Shown in pieces: positions 24,414 to 31,697 of a DNA stretch of 64,000 nucleotides; the first letter of the stretch is position 1, and each line of letters starts with the position of its first letter. The position numbers and the translations under genes are program-made. The notes beneath the pieces were generated by a model, which worked only from the letters and a program-made list of their open reading frames with translations, made no database searches and was not told where the DNA came from. Source of the stretch: Hymenobacter gummosus (GTDB lineage: Bacteria > Bacteroidota > Bacteroidia > Cytophagales > Hymenobacteraceae); the NCBI RefSeq assembly GCF_003970915.1, contig NZ_RXOF01000008.1, positions 124,001 to 188,000 on the forward strand, in the 5' to 3' direction.

Positions 24414-25280
24414 TTATTTCTTTTTCCCGCCCACTTCCTTGAGCAGCTGCTCGTTGAGGCGGGTGTACTCCTCGCGGGTCGGGGCGTTTTTCTCGTTTTT
24501 CACCAGGGCCAAGGACTGCCGGGCGGCTTCGGCGGCTTCGGTTTTGCGCTCGGCCTTCTGCAGCATCTTGCCCTTCCAGTAGTAAGCGTAGTAGCTCGGC
24601 TGCTTCTTAATGGACTCGTCGAGCCAGCTGATGGCCTGGTTAATGTCCTTGCCGGTGCTGTAGTAATACTGCGCGGCGGCGAAATACGGCTTTTTGTCGC
24701 CCTGCATGGCCTCCTGAATCTGGGCCATGATGCGCGCGTCGGGGTCGGCCACGATGGGCACGCTCACCCGCACTTTGTCCCAGCGCAGGGTCAGCTCGGC
24801 GGCTTCGGGCTGCAGGTTTTCCAGCCCGAGGCTAAACGACTCCATGGCCGTGTTGGAGGCGCGCGGCTTGGCCTTCACGCGCAGCAAATCCAGCTCGGGG
24901 CGGTAGTCGTAGGCGCCCCACTGCGAGGTATCCTTGTTTAGGATGAAGGTCCACTCCTTGGGGTCCGGAATGGTGAACAGGGCATAGGTACCGGCCGGCA
25001 CCACCTGCCCGCCGAATTTCACTTCCTCGCCGAAGCGGATGCGGGTGGAGGAGTTGGCCCCGGTGCGCCACACCTCGCCGTTGGGCACCAGCTTGCCGAA
25101 TACCTCCCGCCCGCGCTTGGAGGGCCGGGCGTAGGTCAGCTCGATAAAGGAGGTGGAAAAATCCTGCCGCGTGCGCACGGTGGGGCTCATGGCGGGCAGG
25201 CGCAGTTGCTGGGCCTGCAGCTCGGCTGCGCCCAGCCAACAAAGGCTGCCGGCCAGGCAAAGAGTCAGGAGTGGTTTCAT
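24414..25280 (-). CDS. DUF2911 secreted protein with TPR-like tail
   Basis: A 288-residue exported protein. Signal peptide: LLTLCLAGSLCWLGAAELQAQ. Residues 30-180 match DUF2911, common in Bacteroidota: RPSKRGREVFGKLVPNGEVW, TGANSSTRIRF, AGTYALFTIP and WGAYDY. The last 100 residues are helical with a TPR feel (YYYSTGKDINQAISWLDESIKK, YAYYWKGKMLQKAE). ATG 25280 is chosen as it starts the signal peptide. Function unknown; the domain is probably periplasmic. Confidence 0.92.
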   Translation of the reverse strand: MKPLLTLCLAGSLCWLGAAELQAQQLRLPAMSPTVRTRQDFSTSFIELTYARPSKRGREVFGKLVPNGEVWRTGANSSTRIRFGEEVKFGGQVVPAGTYALFTIPDPKEWTFILNKDTSQWGAYDYRPELDLLRVKAKPRASNTAMESFSLGLENLQPEAAELTLRWDKVRVSVPIVADPDARIMAQIQEAMQGDKKPYFAAAQYYYSTGKDINQAISWLDESIKKQPSYYAYYWKGKMLQKAERKTEAAEAARQSLALVKNEKNAPTREEYTRLNEQLLKEVGGKKK

Positions 25281-25617
25281 AAGGGAGGGAGAGTAGAGAG
25301 AAGTCGGGAGGCTTACCGCAAACATCGGCCCAGTTGGGGCCAAAAGCGGCGGCTACGGGCAAATTGCACTACGGCGGCAGCCCGGTCGGGGCCGGGGCTT
25401 GACGAGCGGACAGGGTTGGCCGTTACTGCTAACGCCGAGCCTGATTCCGTATTGCATCCAGAGTCGCGGCTTACACTCGTTAGGTTGCATTATTCACCGA
25501 ATCAGGCTTATAATCAGCCGCTTTGGCAGCCGGCCGCGCCGGGTTTGCCGGCGGCAATAATCGGGCACCTTTCTCCCCTGCGCCGCCCGGATCGTATGCG
25601 CTATATTTCCCTATCAT
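25281..25617. other. Divergent spacer, 337 bases
   Basis: The gap separates the minus-strand DUF2911 gene from the plus-strand TraB/ChaN-like gene. It holds a perfect 10-bp inverted repeat, AGCCTGATTC (25438-25447) and GAATCAGGCT (25499-25508), with a 51-base spacer. On the minus strand, GATGTTTG (25319-25326) is one mismatch from TAnnTTTG. No reading frame with coding character is seen. Confidence 0.4.
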
Positions 25618-26457
25618 TTGCTACCTGCCGCTCGCTTGATTTTCCGCCGCAAATTTTTGGTTACTTGCCTGCTAACGGCCGCCGCGCTGCTCACGGGCGG
25701 CAGCGTCCCGGCCCCGGCGCCCGTCGAGCTGGTTATTGTGGGCACGGTGCATCGGCCTACCCGCCTGTTCAACCCCGACTCGGTGGCCGGCATTCTGGAG
25801 CGGGTGCGCCCCGACCTCATTCTGGTGGAGCTGGACAGCAGCTTTTTCACCCCGGCCTTCGAGCTGAAGCAGCCCGCCCGCGAAAACGAGGACCTGGGCG
25901 TGGCCCGCTACCGCCGCCTGCACCCGCGGGTGCCCCTGCGCCCGTTCGACATCGAGGGCCGCAACGAGTTTCACCGCCGCCACGAGCTGCTCACCCGCCC
26001 CGGCGAAGTGCTGGCCCAGCTCGACGCGCTCTACCAGGCCCGGCAGCTCACGCCCGCGCAGGGCAGCGTCCTCGACCGGTACTACGCCCTTACCGACTCG
26101 CTCAACCGCTACAACCGGCAGCGGCCGGGCATTATCAACCGGCCCGGGGTGTACGCGCTGGCGGCGCGGCGGCAGCACTACCACTTTCAGGAGCTACGCC
26201 GGGTGGTGGAGCAGCGCCCCGAGCTAACCGAGTACCGCGCCTTCTGCCGCCTCTACGCCGATTTCTGGGACCAGCGCAACCGCACCATGGCCCGCCACAT
26301 CCGGCAGTTTGCCGGGCTGGGCCAGGCGCGCCGCATCGTGGTGCTGGTGGGCCACGCGCACAAGTACTACCTGCTGCGCGAGTTGGCTCCGCACGCCGCC
26401 GCCGAGGGCTTCCGCCTGCGCGAGTACTACCACCTCAGCCCCCCGCCGGCCCAATAA
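25618..26457 (+). CDS. TraB/ChaN-like (TIKI superfamily) secreted protein
   Basis: A 279-residue protein with a signal peptide (RRKFLVTCLLTAAALLTGG). The core pattern GTVHRP near the N-terminus, LILVELDSSFF, and the C-terminal GHAHKYYLL matches the EreA/ChaN/TraB/TIKI group, whose His and Glu residues bind metal or substrate. No ATG is found at the right place: TTG 25618 or TTG 25636 must be used; the only nearby ATG (25596) is in another frame. The role is unknown, as the group includes hydrolases of several kinds. Confidence 0.8.
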   Translation: MLPAARLIFRRKFLVTCLLTAAALLTGGSVPAPAPVELVIVGTVHRPTRLFNPDSVAGILERVRPDLILVELDSSFFTPAFELKQPARENEDLGVARYRRLHPRVPLRPFDIEGRNEFHRRHELLTRPGEVLAQLDALYQARQLTPAQGSVLDRYYALTDSLNRYNRQRPGIINRPGVYALAARRQHYHFQELRRVVEQRPELTEYRAFCRLYADFWDQRNRTMARHIRQFAGLGQARRIVVLVGHAHKYYLLRELAPHAAAEGFRLREYYHLSPPPAQ

Positions 26458-26461
26458 CAGC

Positions 26462-26492
26462 CCGGCCCGGCCGCAGAGCGCAACCGGGCCGG
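26462..26492 (+). terminator. Terminator-like hairpin
   Basis: CCGGCCCGG (26462-26470) and CCGGGCCGG (26484-26492) pair over 9 bp, followed by ACTCTTTCTCCC. It lies right after the TraB/ChaN-like gene. Confidence 0.6.
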
Positions 26493-26536
26493 ACTCTTTC
26501 TCCCTGGATGCGGCGCCACACGCCGGCCTCCCCCAT

Positions 26537-26566
26537 CTACTCATCCACAATCCACTCATCCACAAT
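26537..26566. repeat. 15-base tandem repeat abutting a stop codon
   Basis: Two 15-base units, CTACTCATCCACAAT and CCACTCATCCACAAT, differ at one base; a third partial unit (CTACTCC) overlaps the stop codon of the minus-strand gene at 26567. One of several tandem repeats that touch gene ends in this window. Confidence 0.75.
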
Positions 26567-27520
26567 CTACTCCAGCACCACGCGCCGGGTGGCCGGGGTA
26601 GCCTGGTCGGGCAGGTGCAGGCTCAGGGCGTACAGGCCCTTGGGCAGCTGGCGCACGTCGAGCTTGCCGGTAGCGGGCAGGGCCGCGCGCAGCAGGCAGC
26701 GGCCGGTCAGGTCGCGCAGCTCCACGGTGGCCTGCGGGCCCACGGCCACGGGCAGGCGCAAAGTCAGCTCGCCCTGGCTGGGGTTGGGGTACACTTCGAA
26801 GCCCAGGCGCTGGGCCTGCTGCTCGGTGGCGGCCGTGACGATGCTGCTGCACTGCTGGGCGCTGCCGCCGTACACCGTGGGCTGGCCGGTGGCCCGGAAG
26901 CACATCATGCCGCCCAGGTAGCCGGGGTCGGTGCCGCCGCAATCAACCACTCCCTGGGGCAACAGGTACGCCTGCGTGGGGCCGAGGCCTTCGTAGATGC
27001 GGCCGCCCCAGGGCCGGTCGAAGGTGGGCTGCTGGCCGGCCTGGGTTTGCAGGCGCAGCCGTAGCCAGCGCCGGCTCACGCCACCCACCACGGCGGTGCC
27101 CACGCTGTCGACGCGCAGGCGTACCAGGGTGCTGGCGCACACGGCCTGGGGCTGCGAGGCGGGCGTCAGCCAGGAGTCGCCCACCTGGGCGGCGAAGTTG
27201 AACAAGGTGTAAAACTGCTGGTCGTTGGCCAGCACGTAGAGGCGGTCGGCGTCGGCGCGCAGCACCAGGCCGGGCAAGGTAGTCTGCTGCGCGGGCTGGC
27301 TCGACATGCGCATCTTGGTCAGCAGCGTCCGGTCGTAGCGCATGGCCGGCTGGCCCGCCACGGTGGTGGGGCCGGCGTAGCTCATGGTCAGGTCGCCGTA
27401 CTCCCAGAACAGGGCGTAGGAGTAGGTCCAGGTGGCGCCGGGCGCGGCCCACAGGCTCTGGGCGGAAGCGGAGGTGGCCAGCGCGGCGCCGGCCAGCAGT
27501 AACAGTAAGCATTTCATCAT
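26567..27520 (-). CDS. Secreted T9SS cargo protein (paralogue A)
   Basis: A 317-residue exported protein with a signal peptide (MKCLLLLLAGAALATSASAQ) and a C-terminal T9SS type A sorting domain (VYPNPSQGELTLRLP, VELRDLTGRCLLRA, PKGLYALSLHL). The middle shares a layout with the 30709-31626 protein: LWAAPGATWTYSY versus LWCPPGAVWQYMH, DADRLYV versus DADRVWL, and GRIYEGLG versus GRIYEGVG. The two are paralogues flanking lysC-lysA. ATG 27520 gives the signal peptide. Two Cys in VVDCGG and MMCF may form a disulfide. Function unknown. Confidence 0.9.
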   Translation of the reverse strand: MMKCLLLLLAGAALATSASAQSLWAAPGATWTYSYALFWEYGDLTMSYAGPTTVAGQPAMRYDRTLLTKMRMSSQPAQQTTLPGLVLRADADRLYVLANDQQFYTLFNFAAQVGDSWLTPASQPQAVCASTLVRLRVDSVGTAVVGGVSRRWLRLRLQTQAGQQPTFDRPWGGRIYEGLGPTQAYLLPQGVVDCGGTDPGYLGGMMCFRATGQPTVYGGSAQQCSSIVTAATEQQAQRLGFEVYPNPSQGELTLRLPVAVGPQATVELRDLTGRCLLRAALPATGKLDVRQLPKGLYALSLHLPDQATPATRRVVLE

Positions 27521-27596
27521 GTTGCGGAATTGGAGTAAAGAACTATTAGTGGCGGCTAATCTAACCGAATGGGGCAACCAAAGCCACTCACTCCCA

Positions 27597-27670
27597 AAAA
27601 AGCCGCCCGCCCTGACTGGCATTTGCCGAAATATGTCCGTACTTGCGGCCGCAAACCCAGGCGGCTTTTT
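27597..27670. repeat. 74-base perfect-arm inverted repeat in divergent spacer
   Basis: AAAAAGCCGCC (27597-27607) pairs perfectly with GGCGGCTTTTT (27660-27670) around a 52-base loop. It reads as a hairpin with a T-run on either strand, so it could terminate short transcripts from both sides or form a structured leader. It lies between the T9SS gene start and a tiny ORF. Confidence 0.65.
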
Positions 27671-27700
27671 AATCCATGCCGGGTGTTGCCAACTGCTACG

Positions 27701-27829
27701 ATGCTTCAGGCTCCGCGTTTTTCCCCGTTCACCGCTGCTCTGCTGGCCGCCTCCGCGGCCAAGGCGGGCGTGTGCACGATGGGCAAGAAATGCAAGGGCA
27801 TGAAACGGGTGAAACACGCCCGCTGCTGA
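27701..27829 (+). CDS. Candidate tiny cationic cysteine-containing peptide
   Basis: A 42-residue ORF from ATG 27701: a hydrophobic alanine-rich first half (FTAALLAASAAKAG) and a basic tail CTMGKKCKGMKRVKHARC with three Cys. The net charge is strongly positive. Support: it is followed 46 bases later by a good terminator (27876-27907), which would otherwise serve no gene, because the upstream gene runs the other way. The frame is open further upstream to 27569 without coding character. It could be a secreted or membrane-active peptide, or chance. No family recognised. Confidence 0.4.
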   Translation: MLQAPRFSPFTAALLAASAAKAGVCTMGKKCKGMKRVKHARC

Positions 27830-27875
27830 CCGTCGCCGCCTCGTTGCCCGTCCTACCCCGACTTCAACCTCCCCC

Positions 27876-27907
27876 GCGCCGGTCCTGCACAGAACCGGCG
27901 CTTTTTT
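27876..27907 (+). terminator. Rho-independent terminator upstream of lysC
   Basis: GCGCCGGT (27876-27883) and ACCGGCGC (27894-27901) pair over 8 bp and are followed by six T. It ends 68 bases before lysC and implies a plus-strand transcript in the 27521-27900 spacer. Confidence 0.8.
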
Positions 27908-27975
27908 GTTGCGTTTCACCAAGCAGCCCGCCTTGCCGCGGCTGCGCTTTCTGACCTCTCACTTTCGCTGATTCC

Positions 27976-29316
27976 ATGAAAGTTCTCAAGTTCGGCGGTA
28001 CGTCCGTCGGGACGGCCGAGCGGATGCGGGCCGTAGCCGGGCTGATTCAGGCCCTCACCGGACCGCGCATCGTGGTGCTGTCGGCCATGTCGGGCACCAC
28101 CAACGCGCTGGTCAACATTGCCAAGCTGCTGGTCGAGGGCGACCTGACGGCCGGCTCCCTGCAAATCGAGGTGCTGCGCCAGCACTACCACATCGTGGCC
28201 AAGGAGCTGCTGCCCGAGGACGAGGTAGCCGCCGAAGGCCTGAAGCTGGTCGACGAGTCGTTCAAGAGCATCTTCAGCCTCACCCGCCAGCAGCCCCTGG
28301 CCGCAGCCGGCGAAAAGGTGATTCTGGCCCAGGGCGAGCTGCTGAGCACCCGGCTGTTTCACCTTTACCTGACGCGCATCCGCGGCGAGCGGGCCGTGCT
28401 GCTGCCGGCGCTGGAGTTTATGCGCATCGACCAGGATGAGGAACCCGACGCGGCCTACATCCGGGAGCACCTGGCCCAGCAGCTGGCCCAGTACCCGGAT
28501 ACGGAGCTGTTTATCACCCAGGGCTACATCTGCCGCAATGCCCACGGCAGCATCGACAACCTCAAGCGCGGCGGCTCCGACTACTCCGCTTCGCTGATCG
28601 GGGCGGCCGCCGGGGCCACGGAAATTCAGATCTGGACCGACATCGACGGGCTGCACAACAACGACCCGCGCGTGGTGGAGGGCACCTACCCCATCCGCGA
28701 GCTGTCGTTCGACGAGGCGGCCGAGCTGGCGTACTTCGGGGCCAAGATTCTGCACCCCAGCTCGGTGCTGCCGGCGCGGGAGCACGGCATTCCGGTACGC
28801 CTGCTGAACACCATGCAGCCCGAGGCGCCCGGCACGCTGATTTCGGCCCGCACCGGCGCAGAGGCCATCAAGGCCGTGGCCGCCAAGGACGGGCTGACGG
28901 CCATTCGCATCAAGAGCAGCCGCATGCTGCTGGCCTACGGCTTTTTGCGCAGCGTCTTCGACGTGTTCGAGCGGTACCGCACGCCCATCGACATGATTAC
29001 CACCTCCGAGGTGGCCGTGTCTTTGACCATCGACGACGCCGGCCGCCTGCCCGAAATCCTGGACGAGCTGCGCCGCTTCGCCGCGGTGGAAGTAGATGAA
29101 GACCTGACTATTATCTGCCTGGTGGGCAACCTGGTGCAGGAGCAGCACGGCGCCGCCGGGCAGGTGTTCGATACGCTGCGCGACGTGCCGCTGCGCATGA
29201 TCAGCTACGGCGGCTCCTCGAACAACATCAGCATCCTCATCAACACCCACGACAAGAAGCGCGCCCTGCTGGCCCTGAACGAAGGCCTGTTCCGCCGCGC
29301 CGTCGTGACTCCGTAA
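27976..29316 (+). CDS. lysC: Aspartate kinase
   Basis: Phosphorylates aspartate, the first step toward lysine, threonine, methionine and diaminopimelate. The 446-residue length fits a monofunctional enzyme. Visible: KFGGTSVGTAERM at residues 5-17 (ATP/aspartate site), VVLSAMSGTTN, GYICRNAHGSIDNL (in place of the usual GFIG-x-T), RGGSDYSASLIGAA, and two C-terminal ACT domains from about residue 300 (feedback regulation). The enzyme lacks a homoserine dehydrogenase domain. lysA follows after a palindrome-filled 150-base gap. I do not see a lysine riboswitch in the leader. Confidence 0.96.
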   Translation: MKVLKFGGTSVGTAERMRAVAGLIQALTGPRIVVLSAMSGTTNALVNIAKLLVEGDLTAGSLQIEVLRQHYHIVAKELLPEDEVAAEGLKLVDESFKSIFSLTRQQPLAAAGEKVILAQGELLSTRLFHLYLTRIRGERAVLLPALEFMRIDQDEEPDAAYIREHLAQQLAQYPDTELFITQGYICRNAHGSIDNLKRGGSDYSASLIGAAAGATEIQIWTDIDGLHNNDPRVVEGTYPIRELSFDEAAELAYFGAKILHPSSVLPAREHGIPVRLLNTMQPEAPGTLISARTGAEAIKAVAAKDGLTAIRIKSSRMLLAYGFLRSVFDVFERYRTPIDMITTSEVAVSLTIDDAGRLPEILDELRRFAAVEVDEDLTIICLVGNLVQEQHGAAGQVFDTLRDVPLRMISYGGSSNNISILINTHDKKRALLALNEGLFRRAVVTP

Positions 29317-29332
29317 CCGCGTCGCGTGCGCC

Positions 29333-29432
29333 GTAGCGCGAAGTTGTACTTCGCCCATCGTTGCTGATGTTGCTGCGTTGGACGCCCCGACGCCTGTCGT
29401 TCAACGATACGCGAAGTACACCTTCGCGCTAC
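29333..29432. repeat. Nested palindrome between lysC and lysA
   Basis: Arms 29333-29363 and 29402-29432 match as reverse complements at 28 of 31 bases around a 38-base loop. Each arm contains its own small hairpin (GCGAAGT...ACTTCGC in the left arm). It begins 16 bases after the lysC stop and ends 34 bases before the lysA ATG. The motif TAGCGCGAAG...TACTTCGC is one I associate with Hymenobacter spacers, from memory. Confidence 0.85.
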
Positions 29433-29466
29433 AGCGCCTACGCCTCTCTTTGCTTACTTGCCTCCC

Positions 29467-30612
29467 ATGCCCCTGCAACTTCCGGCCGACCTTTCGACCC
29501 GGCCTACTCCTTTTTACCTCTACGACCTCGGCCTGCTCGAGCAGACCTTAGCGGCCGCCGCCGACGCGGCCCGGCAGCACGACATTCAGGTGCACTACGC
29601 TCTGAAAGCCAACTCCAACGCGCCCATTCTGGAGCGGGTGCAACGCCGCGGCTTTGGGGCCGACTGCGTGAGCGGCAACGAGGTGCAGTGCGCCCTCGAC
29701 AACGGCTTCGCGCCCGGGCACGTGGTGTTTGCCGGCGTGGGCAAGTCCGATGCGGAAATCAACCGCGCCCTGGCCGCCGACATCTGGTGCTTCAACGTGG
29801 AATCGGCGCCCGAGCTGGCCGTTATCGACGAGCTGGCCGGGGCGCAGGGGCGCCGGGCCCGGGTGGCCCTGCGCCTGAACCCAAACGTGGACGCGCGCAC
29901 CCACCACTACATCACCACCGGCCTGGAAGCCAATAAGTTCGGCATCAACCTGGCCGATTTGCCGCAGGTGCTGGAGCTACTGGCGCGGCTGCCGAACGTG
30001 GAGCTGGTGGGCCTGCACGTGCACATCGGCTCCCAGATTACCGACTTGGCGGTGTACGAGACGCTGGCCGGGCGCGTGAACGAGCTGCAGCAGTGGTTTG
30101 AGCACCGCGGCATCCGGCTCGGGCACCTGAACGTGGGCGGCGGCCTGGGCGTGGACTACCACGAGCCCGACGCCCACCTGGTGCCCGATTTTGACGCCTA
30201 CTTCGGCATCTTCGGGCGGCTTTTGCAGCGGCGGCCGGGCCAGCAGGTGCACGTGGAGCTGGGCCGCAGTCTGGTGGCCCAGTGCGGCACCCTGGTGAGC
30301 CGGGTGCTGTACGTGAAGGAAAGCCAGCAGACCAGCTTCGCCATCCTCGACGCGGGCATGACCGAGCTGATCCGGCCGGCCCTGTACCAAAGCTACCACC
30401 GCATCGAAAACCTCAGCGGCCAGGGCCCGGAGCGGCTCTACGACGTGGTAGGGCCCATCTGCGAGTCGTCGGACACTTTCGGCAAGCGCGTGGCCCTGCC
30501 CGAAACCCGCCGCGGCGACGTGGTGGTGCTGCGCACGGCCGGGGCCTACGGCGAGGTCATGTCCTCGGGCTATAACCTGCGCGACAAAGCCCCGGCGGTG
30601 TACCTGGGGTAG
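29467..30612 (+). CDS. lysA: Diaminopimelate decarboxylase
   Basis: PLP-dependent fold-III enzyme that decarboxylates meso-diaminopimelate to L-lysine. 381 residues. The PLP lysine is Lys48 in VHYALKANSN. Further landmarks: GLHVHIGSQI, NVGGGLGVDY, a partner-subunit active-site Cys in GPICESSDTF, and AGAYGEVMSSGYN. ATG 29467 is chosen over the TTG nine bases upstream. With lysC it forms a short lysine unit, though the palindrome between them may uncouple expression. Confidence 0.96.
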   Translation: MPLQLPADLSTRPTPFYLYDLGLLEQTLAAAADAARQHDIQVHYALKANSNAPILERVQRRGFGADCVSGNEVQCALDNGFAPGHVVFAGVGKSDAEINRALAADIWCFNVESAPELAVIDELAGAQGRRARVALRLNPNVDARTHHYITTGLEANKFGINLADLPQVLELLARLPNVELVGLHVHIGSQITDLAVYETLAGRVNELQQWFEHRGIRLGHLNVGGGLGVDYHEPDAHLVPDFDAYFGIFGRLLQRRPGQQVHVELGRSLVAQCGTLVSRVLYVKESQQTSFAILDAGMTELIRPALYQSYHRIENLSGQGPERLYDVVGPICESSDTFGKRVALPETRRGDVVVLRTAGAYGEVMSSGYNLRDKAPAVYLG

Positions 30613-30636
30613 GTTTGGCTTCTGCCCAGATATGAA

Positions 30637-30671
30637 AACGGCCCGTGCCTCCCCTGGAGTCACGGGCCGTT
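30637..30671. terminator. Bidirectional terminator between lysA and T9SS paralogue B
   Basis: AACGGCCCGTG (30637-30647) and CACGGGCCGTT (30661-30671) form a perfect 11-bp stem between convergent genes. An A-run precedes and a short T-rich stretch follows. Confidence 0.75.
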
Positions 30672-30708
30672 CGGCGTTTTGGCGGCGGAAAAGCGGGCTT
30701 GCTAGAAG

Positions 30709-31626
30709 TTACTGCAGCACGAGGCGCTGCGTGAGCGGGGGCTGCCCGGGCTGCTGCACGCGCAGCAAATACAGGCCCCGCGGCAGATGACGCAGCTGCA
30801 GCCGCGTTTCGGTAGCTGCGGCCGCAGCTACCTGTTCCACCAGCTGCCCGGCCGGGCTGAACACGCTCACCGTGGCGCGGGCATAACCGGCGGGAAGCTT
30901 CACCGTCACCGTGCCGCTACCCACGGTGGGGTACACCGCAAAGCCGGCGGCTTCGGCCCGGGCCTCGTGGGTGGCGGTGGGCTGGGCCTGGCAGCTGAGC
31001 ATCGTGCCCATCACGATGAGGCCGGGCTGGGCGGCCGTGCCGTAGCACTGCGCCAGCAGGGCCGTGACCGGGTCGGCGGGGGCGCAGGCGCCGCGCATCG
31101 GCGTGAAATCCTGGCGCAACGAACCCACACCTTCGTAGATGCGCCCCAGGCGGGGTTGGTTGGCCAGCGTAAACCAGCGCCGCTGCTGCCCGCCGATCAG
31201 CTGCTGGCCCACGCTGTCGACGGTCAGCCGCGTAGGCGCGGGGCAGAAGTAGCCCGCGGCCATCCCGCCCTGGTACAGCCAGGTGTCGCCGGGCCGGGCG
31301 CTGAAGTCGTACATCTTGTAGAACTGCCCGCCCGCGTAGAGCCACACCCGGTCGGCGTCGGCGCGGGTGTACAGGCGCCAAATGCGCGTGGAGCTGGCGT
31401 ACACCATCTGCAGCACCTGGCAGCTTTGCCCGCCGATGATGGTGTCGCCCGCATAGCTGACGCGCACCGGCGTAAATACCGGCCCGGGGGTACTCAGGTC
31501 GGCAAACATGTGCATGTATTGCCACACGGCCCCCGGCGGGCACCACAGCCCCCGGCCGCCTGATTGCGCCCACGCCGGCGCCGCGCCCAGCCCCACTACC
31601 AACAGCCCGAGTAAGAGTTTCTTCAT
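30709..31626 (-). CDS. Secreted T9SS cargo protein (paralogue B)
   Basis: A 305-residue exported protein related to the 26567-27520 product. Signal peptide: KKLLLGLLVVGLGAAPAWAQ. The shared core has LWCPPGAVWQYMH, YTRADADRVWLY, FYKMYDFSARPGDTWL and RIYEGVGSL. The C-terminal T9SS sorting domain is FAVYPTVGSGTVTVKLP, VSVFSPAGQLV and PRGLYLLRVQQ, with a Thr where the usual PNP has Asn. ATG 31626. Function unknown; likely displayed or released at the cell surface. Confidence 0.9.
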   Translation of the reverse strand: MKKLLLGLLVVGLGAAPAWAQSGGRGLWCPPGAVWQYMHMFADLSTPGPVFTPVRVSYAGDTIIGGQSCQVLQMVYASSTRIWRLYTRADADRVWLYAGGQFYKMYDFSARPGDTWLYQGGMAAGYFCPAPTRLTVDSVGQQLIGGQQRRWFTLANQPRLGRIYEGVGSLRQDFTPMRGACAPADPVTALLAQCYGTAAQPGLIVMGTMLSCQAQPTATHEARAEAAGFAVYPTVGSGTVTVKLPAGYARATVSVFSPAGQLVEQVAAAAATETRLQLRHLPRGLYLLRVQQPGQPPLTQRLVLQ

Positions 31627-31697
31627 AGGTATTTGAACGAGAAGGTTGATACGCTCCCCTCCGGCTCAAATACCATGCCCTTACCCTGGTAGTGCAA

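Noticed and set aside
27830-27975. Lysine riboswitch in the lysC leader
   Set aside because: The leader after the terminator is only about 70 bases long and contains no multi-helix junction, so it is too short for an L-box.
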